From the NCBI GenBank assembly GCA_016934695.1, contig JAFGSH010000247.1, positions 1 to 5,338 of the forward strand: DNA of 5,338 nt, in the 5' to 3' direction. The DNA comes from Deltaproteobacteria bacterium (GTDB taxonomy: Bacteria; Desulfobacterota; Syntrophia; Syntrophales; UBA2210). Positions 1 through 5,301 of the stretch are shown piece by piece (the stretch's first letter is position 1; every line of letters starts with the position of its first letter). The notes beneath the pieces were generated by a model. It was not told where the DNA came from. It was given only the letters and a program-made list of their open reading frames with translations, and ran no database searches. Made by a program: the position numbers and the translations under genes.

Positions 1-5
1 GGCAG

Positions 6-260
6 ATGGCTCACAAGAAAGGCCAGGGGAGTTCGCGTAACGGAAGGGACAGCCAGGCGCAGAGGCGCGGCGTGAAGGCATACGGGGGGCAGACCGTCTC
101 CGCCGGGGCCATCATCGTCCGCCAACTCGGGACCAAGATACACCCGGGGAGCAATGTCGGGATGGGAAAGGACTACACCCTCTTTTCCAAGATCGACGGG
201 ACCGTGAAATTCGAGAGGATGGGGAAAGACAGAAAGAGGGTCAGCGTATACGCCCCATAG
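6..260 (+). CDS. rpmA: 50S ribosomal protein L27
   Basis: Ribosomal protein L27, a small basic protein of the large subunit whose N-terminal tail reaches towards the peptidyl-transferase centre and contacts tRNA. The 84-residue product begins [20 protein letters not shown], the family signature. Residue 7 is Gln, where Gly is usual in the sequences I recall. The GxxV(S)AGxIIVRQ(L/R)GTK.HPG core (about residues 27-50) and the basic C-terminus are also present. Length matches the family norm (about 84-94). The protein starts directly at MAHKK, so it lacks the cleavable N-terminal extension seen in many Firmicutes L27 proteins. Only five bases precede the start, so its ribosome binding site and the expected upstream rplU (L21) lie outside the window. 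A strong intrinsic terminator follows 23 bases after the stop, and obg lies downstream on the same strand. Identification is secure. Confidence 0.98.
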   Translation: MAHKKGQGSSRNGRDSQAQRRGVKAYGGQTVSAGAIIVRQLGTKIHPGSNVGMGKDYTLFSKIDGTVKFERMGKDRKRVSVYAP

Positions 261-283
261 AAACCTCTTGCAACGGGTAAGGC

Positions 284-318
284 AAAAAGGTGTTAGTATA
301 GAGACTAACACCTTTTTT
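284..318 (+). terminator. Intrinsic terminator hairpin between rpmA and obg
   Basis: A perfect 14-base-pair inverted repeat, left arm 284-297 and right arm 304-317, encloses a six-base loop (298-303). The right arm ends in a T tract (313-318), and four more Ts follow at 321-324. The left arm starts with five As, so the structure is symmetric and could also work on the minus strand, although no minus-strand gene ends here. It lies 23 bases after the rpmA stop and 29 bases before the obg start. It is probably a rho-independent terminator or attenuator that lowers obg and proB expression relative to the ribosomal protein genes. Confidence 0.88.
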
Positions 319-346
319 AGTTTTCATTCTCCGGCGGGCATGTCCC

Positions 347-1369
347 ATGCGGTTTGTCGACGAAGCGAAGATATACATCAAATCAGGTGACGGCGGGCGG
401 GGGTGCGTCAGCTTCCGGAGGGAAAAGTTCGTTCCCCGCGGCGGTCCCGACGGGGGAGACGGGGGGAAGGGGGGAGATATCATCGCCGTTGCGTCCCGCA
501 GCCACCGCACCCTGCTGGACCTGAAGTTCAACCAGCATCACGTGGCCCGGCGGGGCGGCCACGGAGAGGGGAGCAACCGGACAGGCAGAAACGGCGCCGA
601 TGTGGAGATCGTGGTTCCCGTGGGAACCGTCATCAGGGACATGGAGACGGGGGAGCTCCTGGCGGACATGACCGAAGACGGCCAGCGGGCCATCCTGGCC
701 CGGGGCGGGAAGGGAGGGAAGGGAAACGCCCGTTTCAAGACCGCCACGAACCAGGCACCCCGCTACGCCCAGGACGGTCTCCCGGGAGAGGACAAGACGA
801 TCGGTCTGGAACTCAAGCTGATCGCCGACGTGGGGATCGTCGGATTCCCGAATGTCGGCAAGTCGACCTTGATCGCGAGCGTCTCGGCGGCACGCCCCAA
901 GATCGCTGACTACCCATTCACGACCCTGAAACCCAATCTGGGGGTGGTCCGTCTGAGAGATGATCAGACCTTCGTCATCGCCGACATACCGGGCCTCATA
1001 GAGGGGGCCCACCGGGGAGCAGGCCTGGGCACGAAATTCTTGCGCCACATAGAAAGAACCTCTATACTGCTCCATGTCATCGACATATCGAAGGATCCCT
1101 TCGCCGGCGCGTGGGATGATTTCGAGACGATCAACAACGAACTGGCTTCCTTCAGTCCGGCCGTGCGGGACAAACCCCAGATCGTGGCGATCAGCAAGAC
1201 CGATCTGCCGATCACCCGGGAGCGGCTGGACGGACAGGTGGTCGTCTTCGAGGAAAAGGGGCTGCGCGTCTTCCCCATATCGGCCGTGACGGGGGAAGGG
1301 GTGCGGGATCTGATGCGGGAGATCGGAAAACAGCTCATGGAGCAGGGCGGCCCGCCGGGAGAAGGCTGA
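347..1369 (+). CDS. obg: Obg family GTPase (CgtA/ObgE), ribosome assembly
   Basis: Obg/CgtA is an essential, slow-cycling GTPase that binds the 50S subunit and links ribosome maturation to growth state. The 340-residue protein has the glycine-rich Obg fold at about 1-158 (start MRFVDEAKIYIKSGDGG, then the PRGGPDGGDGG run). The G domain follows: G1/P-loop GFPNVGKS 166-173, switch I TTLKPN 192-197, G3 DIPG 213-216, G4 SKTD 283-286 and G5 SAVTG 312-316. It ends soon after the G domain, so the C-terminal extension of longer homologues is absent; this short form is common. The start is fixed by the conserved N-terminus. The only Shine-Dalgarno-like sequence is a weak GGCGGG at 333-338. Upstream is a terminator after rpmA; proB follows after 26 bases. 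The first G4 residue is Ser instead of the canonical Asn; all other GTPase motifs look intact. Confidence 0.97.
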   Translation: MRFVDEAKIYIKSGDGGRGCVSFRREKFVPRGGPDGGDGGKGGDIIAVASRSHRTLLDLKFNQHHVARRGGHGEGSNRTGRNGADVEIVVPVGTVIRDMETGELLADMTEDGQRAILARGGKGGKGNARFKTATNQAPRYAQDGLPGEDKTIGLELKLIADVGIVGFPNVGKSTLIASVSAARPKIADYPFTTLKPNLGVVRLRDDQTFVIADIPGLIEGAHRGAGLGTKFLRHIERTSILLHVIDISKDPFAGAWDDFETINNELASFSPAVRDKPQIVAISKTDLPITRERLDGQVVVFEEKGLRVFPISAVTGEGVRDLMREIGKQLMEQGGPPGEG

Positions 1370-1395
1370 CCACGGGAGAGGAGTTATACAGGACG

Positions 1396-2526
1396 ATGTC
1401 GGAAGAGAGAACCAGAGTACTCAAAGGCATCAAGAGAATACTCGTCAAGGTGGGAAGCGGCGTTCTGACAGGACGCGACGGCCTCGATCTCGCCATTATC
1501 GAACAACTGGTCGACGAGGTCTCCGAGTACGCCAAGAGGGGATTGCACTTCGTCATCGTCTCTTCGGGGGCCATCGCGTCCGGCACCCACCGGATGGGGT
1601 TCACGGAGAAACTGAGAAGCCTCCCCCAGAAGCAGGCGGCCGCGGCCGTGGGACAGGGCAGGCTGATGCGGGTCTATTCGCAGGCCTTCGGCAGGCACGG
1701 ACTGATCACCGCACAGATCCTGCTGACCATGAGCGACCTGACCGACAGGCAGCGGTTTCTCAACGTCCGCAACACCCTCTCGACCCTCATGGAATGGGGG
1801 GTCGTCCCCATCATCAACGAGAACGACACCGTCTCGGTGGATGAGATCAAGTTCGGGGACAACGACAACCTCGCCGCGATGATGGCGAACATCACGGAGG
1901 CCAGTCTCCTGATCAACCTGACCAACACGGAAGGACTGTACGACCGGGATCCCCGGGGATCGCAGGCGTCCAGGCTGATACCCCTCGTCAGGGAAATAAC
2001 GGCCCGGATCGAGGCGGCCGCCTCGTCGGAGGCGGACACCGTCGGGATGGGTGGAATGAAGAGCAAGGTGATCGCCGCGAAGAAGGTGACGGCCTTCGGG
2101 ATCCCCTATATCATCGCCTACGGCAAGAAGGCCGGCATCCTGGGTAAGATCCTCTCGGGAGAGGAGACGGGAACCCTCTTTCTCCCCGGGGAGCAGCACC
2201 TGAAGAGCAAGAAGCACTGGATCGCCTTTACCCTGCGATCCCGGGGAAAGATCTGCATCGACGAGGGGGCGAAAGACGCCATCATGCATCAGGGGAAGAG
2301 TCTTCTCCCCTCGGGGATCGTCAGGGTGGAGGGGGACTTCGGCGTGGGGGACCCCGTTACATGCGTGGACGCGAGCGGTGCTGCCATCGCCAAGGGGCTT
2401 GTCAACTACTCGTCGTCGGACATAGACAGGATAAAGGGCCTCAAGACCTCGAAGATCGAACAGGTCCTGGGGGAAAAGCCCTACGACGAGATAATCCACC
2501 GAGACAACATGGCGGTATCACGGTAG
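1396..2526 (+). CDS. proB: Glutamate 5-kinase with C-terminal PUA domain
   Basis: Phosphorylates L-glutamate to gamma-glutamyl phosphate with ATP, the first and normally proline-feedback-inhibited step of proline synthesis, in the cytoplasm. The 376-residue product carries an amino-acid-kinase domain (about 12-265). Visible motifs are KVGS 18-21, SSGAIASG 56-63, NENDTVSVDE 141-150, GDND 154-157 and GMGGMKSK 217-224. K18, S57, D144, N156, D157 and K224 align by motif with E. coli ProB K10, S50, D137, N149, D150 and K217. A PUA domain follows (about 280-365), as in the full-length bacterial enzyme. The ATG at 1396 is the only usable in-frame start before the KVGS motif. GGAGAGGAG at 1375-1383 is a long 12 bases away and AGGA at 1390-1393 only two bases away, so initiation may not be optimal. 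The gene lies 26 bases after obg and is probably cotranscribed with it. The partner gene proA is not in the window. Confidence 0.97.
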   Translation: MSEERTRVLKGIKRILVKVGSGVLTGRDGLDLAIIEQLVDEVSEYAKRGLHFVIVSSGAIASGTHRMGFTEKLRSLPQKQAAAAVGQGRLMRVYSQAFGRHGLITAQILLTMSDLTDRQRFLNVRNTLSTLMEWGVVPIINENDTVSVDEIKFGDNDNLAAMMANITEASLLINLTNTEGLYDRDPRGSQASRLIPLVREITARIEAAASSEADTVGMGGMKSKVIAAKKVTAFGIPYIIAYGKKAGILGKILSGEETGTLFLPGEQHLKSKKHWIAFTLRSRGKICIDEGAKDAIMHQGKSLLPSGIVRVEGDFGVGDPVTCVDASGAAIAKGLVNYSSSDIDRIKGLKTSKIEQVLGEKPYDEIIHRDNMAVSR

Positions 2527-2537
2527 GGATTCCTCTC

Positions 2538-3089
2538 TTACCGGAAAAAGGAGGGGGCTATCCTCCCCCGGTCATCCACCGCAACCCCTTCGAGACGCAG
2601 GAGCGCCTTTTTCATCTCGCCCCCGCCACCGAACCCGCCGATGACCCCGCCGGCCCTGACCACCCGGTGACACGGGATAAGGAGCGGAAAGGGATTCCGG
2701 GCAAGGGCCGTGCCGACCGCCCGTGCGGCGCCCGGTGCATGGATCGCCGTCGCCAGCTCCCCGTACGAGGTGACCCTCCCCCGCGGTATGCGCACCGTTT
2801 CACGGAGCACCCTTCTCTGAAATGCAGGGCACCGGTCCAGTGCCACATTGCCCGGGGATAAGTCGATCCGGGTTCCCTCAAGGGCAGCCTGTATCCGCTC
2901 ACAGAATCTTCCGGGGTCTCCATCAGGGTCCTCCACCGCATCGGGGTAGTATCCCTTGATACCGGCGGCGGGTCTGCCGAGGCCCGGCAGCATCACGCGG
3001 ATAAGCGACGGCACGCCGTCCTCGGACCGCCACACAACTCCCACGTCCCCCACAAATGACGACACCAACCGATAATGGATGGTCTGCAT
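2538..3089 (-). CDS. ogt: Methylated-DNA-[protein]-cysteine S-methyltransferase
   Basis: A suicide DNA-repair protein that moves the alkyl group from O6-alkylguanine (and O4-alkylthymine) to its own cysteine. The 183-residue product has a poorly conserved N-terminal ribonuclease-like domain (about 1-83) and the conserved DNA-binding and active-site domain (about 85-170). The active site is PCHRV with C140. Spacing to the other key residues equals that of human MGMT: Y109 (human Y114), arginine finger R123 (R128), N132 (N137), H141 (H146), F153 (Y158) and E167 (E172), the last in the LEG motif. The cysteine is present, so this is not an alkyltransferase-like protein with Trp in that place. Minus-strand GGAG lies about ten bases before the start and AAGG is almost adjacent to it. 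It follows the polyprenyl synthase gene by 22 bases, so the two are probably cotranscribed, and it converges on proB with 11 bases between stop codons. There is no Ada-type N-terminal regulatory domain. Confidence 0.95.
   Translation of the reverse strand: MQTIHYRLVSSFVGDVGVVWRSEDGVPSLIRVMLPGLGRPAAGIKGYYPDAVEDPDGDPGRFCERIQAALEGTRIDLSPGNVALDRCPAFQRRVLRETVRIPRGRVTSYGELATAIHAPGAARAVGTALARNPFPLLIPCHRVVRAGGVIGGFGGGGEMKKALLRLEGVAVDDRGRIAPSFFR
2545..2569 (-). terminator. Possible intrinsic terminator inside the end of ogt
   Basis: Read on the minus strand, GGAGG (2566-2562), a seven-base loop (2561-2555) and CCTCC (2554-2550) are followed at once by five Ts (2549-2545). An alternative register pairs five Gs (2569-2565) with five Cs (2557-2553). 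The T tract lies before the ogt stop codon (2540-2538) and encodes part of the final Ser-Phe-Phe-Arg. The stem is short (five strong pairs plus possible G-U pairs), so terminator function is uncertain. On the plus strand there is no T tract after the stem, so it does not clearly serve proB. Confidence 0.4.
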
Positions 3090-3111
3090 CCCTTATCCAC
3101 TCCGGAGCGTA

Positions 3112-4080
3112 CTATATCTTTCTCTGAATCACATAATCCGAGATGGCGAGGAGCGCCTCCCTCGGCGTCGAATCGGCGAATACATCGAGGAAGGCCTTCC
3201 CCTCTTCGACAAGCCGTTCGGCCTTTTGAAGGGAGTATTCGATCCCCCCGTACGTGTTGATCAGGGAGGTGATCTCATGAACGGAATCTTCTCCGAAGTT
3301 CCGCACGGCCTGTTCGATACGAATCTTCTCATCGGGAGTGCACTGTTTGAAGGCCCTGATCAGGGGGAGAGTGATCTTCCCCTCTTTGAGATCCATCCCG
3401 ATCGTCTTGCCGAAGCCGTCCTCCCGGGCCACGTAATCGAGGGTGTCGTCGGTCAGCTGAAAGGCCGTCCCCAGCCTCATCCCGAACTTGGTCAGCGCCT
3501 CGATCTCCTCCTCCGGCGCCTGGGCCAGGAGGCCGCCGATGGCGCATGCCGCCGAGATCAGGATGGCCGTCTTCTTCTCGATAACGGAGAAATATTCCCG
3601 CTCGGTGGTGTTGATGTCGCCGCACCGCGCCAGCTGGATGATCTCCCCCTCGGCCATGGCCGATGTGGTGGTCGCGAGGAGTTTCTGGATCGACTGATCC
3701 CCATCCTCGGCCAGGATGTAGAAAGAACTCGCGTACAGGTAGTCCCCTACCAGGACGCTCGCTGAATTTCCCCAGATGCTGTTCGCGGAGGGCTTGCCCC
3801 TCCTGATGACGGCATGATCGATCACATCGTCATGGAGGAGGGATGCCGTATGGATAAACTCCATGACCGACGCCAGGGGGAACCGCCTCTCCCCCCCGTA
3901 ACCGCACAGGTCGGACGATATGACCAGCAGGAGGGGCCTGAGCCTTTTTCCGCCGCTCCTGATGATGTGCTCCGAGATCTCCGGGATGAGCTGCACGTAG
4001 GACCGCATACGGCTCTCGATGAGGGTTTCGACCGCCTTCATATCATCCATATACCGTTGAAAAACATCCTGTATTTCCAT
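3112..4080 (-). CDS. ispB: Trans-polyprenyl diphosphate synthase, long-chain (IspB-like)
   Basis: Condenses isopentenyl diphosphate units onto an allylic diphosphate to build an all-trans polyprenyl chain, most often the quinone side chain. The 322-residue length is typical. The order is GGKRLRP (43-49, substrate diphosphate binding), first aspartate-rich motif DDVID (84-88; D84, D85, D88), the KKT segment (169-171), FQLTDDTLDY (207-216) with second aspartate motif DDTLD (211-215), and KEGKITLPLI (232-241). The residue five before the first motif is Ala79, not an aromatic, which in this family favours long products over C15 or C20. Exact chain length cannot be read from sequence. The start is supported by GGGGA (4092-4088) seven bases upstream and by a TTGACA promoter. 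It is the first gene of a probable two-gene unit with ogt and diverges from the patatin-like gene. The ispB symbol indicates family rank; hepT- or sdsA-type naming is equally possible. Confidence 0.93.
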   Translation of the reverse strand: MEIQDVFQRYMDDMKAVETLIESRMRSYVQLIPEISEHIIRSGGKRLRPLLLVISSDLCGYGGERRFPLASVMEFIHTASLLHDDVIDHAVIRRGKPSANSIWGNSASVLVGDYLYASSFYILAEDGDQSIQKLLATTTSAMAEGEIIQLARCGDINTTEREYFSVIEKKTAILISAACAIGGLLAQAPEEEIEALTKFGMRLGTAFQLTDDTLDYVAREDGFGKTIGMDLKEGKITLPLIRAFKQCTPDEKIRIEQAVRNFGEDSVHEITSLINTYGGIEYSLQKAERLVEEGKAFLDVFADSTPREALLAISDYVIQRKI

Positions 4081-4112
4081 GCTGTGTCCCCGCTGCAGGC
4101 CCTTTGTATCCG

Positions 4113-4141
4113 TCTATATTGTATGCTCATCGAAATGTCAA
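4113..4141 (-). promoter_or_regulatory. Sigma70-type promoter of the ispB-ogt unit
   Basis: On the minus strand a perfect TTGACA -35 box (4141-4136), a 17-base spacer and a TATAGA -10 box (4118-4113, four of six consensus bases) point towards the polyprenyl synthase gene. The predicted transcript start near 4106 gives a leader of about 26 bases containing the GGGGA ribosome binding site. Position, spacing and direction all fit. Confidence 0.75.
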
Positions 4142-4158
4142 AGCCTTTCCGGAGACGG

Positions 4159-4173
4159 GCGGTTTCATACCGC
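4159..4173. repeat. Short perfect inverted repeat between the divergent promoters
   Basis: GCGGT and ACCGC (4159-4163 and 4169-4173) flank a five-base centre. It lies upstream of both -35 boxes, 18 bases from the ispB box and 77 bases from the patatin-gene box. It could be an operator or a chance palindrome. The rest of 4142-4249 shows no gene, RNA or longer repeat that I can support. Confidence 0.25.
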
Positions 4174-4249
4174 ACGGCAGGACGCACCGGGGAAAGACGG
4201 GGGATCGGCTCTCGAAAGGGGGGCTCATGACGAAACTACCAATCATCGT

Positions 4250-4278
4250 TTGACTTTCTTCAGACAAGGGCTTATAAC
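4250..4278 (+). promoter_or_regulatory. Sigma70-type promoter of the patatin-like gene
   Basis: TTGACT (4250-4255, five of six consensus bases), a 17-base spacer and TATAAC (4273-4278, five of six) form a near-consensus promoter pointing towards the patatin-like gene. The predicted transcript start near 4285 gives a leader of about 56 bases to the preferred start at 4341, or about 17 bases to the alternative ATG at 4302. Confidence 0.78.
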
Positions 4279-4308
4279 CAGCGCATCCTCATGGGAGGGT
4301 AATGCACC

Positions 4309-4324
4309 TCCGCCCGGTGGCGGA
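4309..4324 (+). promoter_or_regulatory. GC-rich leader hairpin next to the ribosome binding site
   Basis: TCCGCC (4309-4314) pairs with GGCGGA (4319-4324) around a four-base loop, giving a perfect six-pair stem inside the predicted leader. It ends one base before the purine-rich AGGGGAG (4325-4331) used by the start at 4341. The left arm overlaps CCTCC (4307-4311), which could instead pair with GGAGG (4294-4298) upstream. Effects on translation are only inferred. Confidence 0.35.
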
Positions 4325-4325
4325 A

Positions 4326-4331
4326 GGGGAG
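4326..4331 (+). promoter_or_regulatory. Ribosome binding site deciding the patatin-gene start
   Basis: GGGGAG lies nine bases before the ATG at 4341. The competing upstream ATG at 4302 has GGGAGGG (4293-4299) only two to three bases away, too close for efficient initiation. The conserved beta-strand IGLALGGGGARG also begins eight residues after the 4341 start, as is usual in RssA-type proteins. Confidence 0.6.
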
Positions 4332-4340
4332 ATATGCCCT

Positions 4341-5267
4341 ATGAGATGGAAACAAAGATGTATCGGTCTCGCCCTCGGCGGCGGAGGGGCGCGGGGGTTC
4401 GCCCACATAGGGGTGTTCAAGGCCCTCGCACGTGAAAAGATACCCATCGATCTCATTGTGGGCACCAGCAGCGGTGCCCTGATCGGGGGGGCATACGCCA
4501 GCGGGACAACCCCTGAAGAGATGGAGCGGAAGATCGGTGCATACCTGAACAGCAAGGAGTACCAGTCATCCGCGGTCAGGACTATCGAACGGGCGCACGA
4601 CGGGGCGCGCGCCTCCCTCACCCGGAAGATACAGGGGTTCTTCCAGAACAAATTTCTGCTCCTGCAGGCCATGTTCAAGCCGGGGATCCTCTCCTCGGAA
4701 GAGTTCCAGTCCATGGTCGATTTCTTCATCCCGGACGTACGGATAGAGGACACACGCATCCCCTTCCGGACCGTCACCACCGATCTGATCAGCGGGGAAC
4801 AGATCGTCTTCGCCAAAGGCTCCCTGCGCGACGCCGTCATGATCAGCAGCTCGGTTCCCGGGGCGATAGAACCGCGCAGACTGGGGAAGATGCTCCTCTC
4901 CGACGGGGGAATCATCTCCCTGGTCCCGGTGAATGCCACCCGCAGGGAGGGGGCCGATATTGTCATAGCCGTGGATATCACCCGGGGTCTTTTCTCCGAC
5001 GAGAAGATCGATACCGCACCGGCAATACGCGACAGGGCGGCCGATATCGCAGCGTATCACCTCAAGACGCACGAACTTGCGGGTGCGGATGTCGTGATCC
5101 GTCCCCGGGTCGGCAATCTCCACTGGTCAGTCTTTTCCCATGCCGGAAACCTGATCGCGGAGGGGGAGAAGGCCGCCGAGGAAAAGATGCGCGATATCAA
5201 GAAGAAGGTATCCATCTTCGCCAGATTCCGTGCGAGACGGGACACGGTACAGGCGGCAGTCCCATAG
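4341..5267 (+). CDS. Patatin-like phospholipase/esterase, RssA type
   Basis: A serine lipid acyl hydrolase with the patatin Ser-Asp dyad; substrate unknown, phospholipid or other acyl ester likely. From the start at 4341 the protein has 308 residues. The oxyanion-hole loop is GGGGARG (13-19), the nucleophile elbow GTSSG (41-45, nucleophile S43), the conserved ISSSVPGAIEP segment 168-178 and the catalytic aspartate D188 in SDGG (187-190). An AVDI strand follows near 211-214, and the C-terminus is basic (KKK and FARFRARR, about 287-300). I see no signal peptide or membrane segment, so it is probably cytoplasmic or membrane-peripheral, unlike secreted ExoU- or PlpD-type proteins. An in-frame ATG at 4302 would add 13 residues (321 total), but its ribosome binding site is too close and the extra residues do not look like part of the fold. 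It has its own promoter, diverges from ispB and is followed by a hairpin, so it is probably monocistronic. Confidence 0.92.
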   Translation: MRWKQRCIGLALGGGGARGFAHIGVFKALAREKIPIDLIVGTSSGALIGGAYASGTTPEEMERKIGAYLNSKEYQSSAVRTIERAHDGARASLTRKIQGFFQNKFLLLQAMFKPGILSSEEFQSMVDFFIPDVRIEDTRIPFRTVTTDLISGEQIVFAKGSLRDAVMISSSVPGAIEPRRLGKMLLSDGGIISLVPVNATRREGADIVIAVDITRGLFSDEKIDTAPAIRDRAADIAAYHLKTHELAGADVVIRPRVGNLHWSVFSHAGNLIAEGEKAAEEKMRDIKKKVSIFARFRARRDTVQAAVP

Positions 5268-5270
5268 CCG

Positions 5271-5301
5271 ATCCCGTGCCGGATTATTATTCCGCAGGGA
5301 T
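5271..5301 (+). terminator. Bulged hairpin after the patatin-like gene
   Basis: Starting four bases after the stop codon, 5271-5283 and 5291-5301 can form eleven base pairs interrupted by two single-base bulges in the left arm, with the seven-base AT-only loop 5284-5290. The downstream sequence has only broken T runs (5310-5312 and 5315-5317), so this is a weak intrinsic terminator or a 3'-end stabilising stem. The remaining bases to 5338 show no coding start I can support. Confidence 0.45.

Noticed and set aside
268..302. Possible obg promoter overlapping the terminator (TTGCAA at 268-273 with TAGTAT or TATAGA at 294-302).
   Set aside because: The spacers are 20 and 23 bases, too long for a sigma70 promoter, and the -35 match is only four of six.
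452..474. Three runs of five or six Gs close together, resembling a G-quadruplex motif in obg.
   Set aside because: Only three runs lie near each other; the next G runs upstream (395-403) are almost 50 bases away. The Gs are explained by GGG and GGA codons of the conserved Gly-Gly-Asp repeats of the Obg fold.
383..1075. Long open frame on the minus strand opposite obg.
   Set aside because: It lies wholly within the conserved obg gene, shows no recognisable motif and has the composition of an antisense shadow in G+C-rich DNA.
1384..2499. Open frame of 371 codons on the minus strand opposite proB.
   Set aside because: Its length is striking, but proB is unmistakable in the other frame. The antisense product is low-complexity, rich in Gly, Asp, Pro and Arg, with no recognisable domain. 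High third-position G+C in proB explains the lack of stops.
2540..2572. Plus-strand terminator for proB built from ACCGG/CCGGT and GGAGG/CCTCC.
   Set aside because: The stem is broken by an unpaired five-A segment on one side and no T tract follows on the plus strand, so I do not call it a proB terminator.
3079..3765. Open frame of 228 codons on the plus strand opposite the polyprenyl synthase gene.
   Set aside because: It overlaps the start of ogt and the conserved coding sequence of the synthase, has no supporting motif, and is best read as a shadow.
4079..4435. Open frames crossing the divergent intergenic region (also 3814-4230) that might be small genes.
   Set aside because: They run through the promoter elements and into neighbouring genes in the wrong frame. 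The products are Arg- and Gly-rich without motifs, and the starts have no convincing ribosome binding site.
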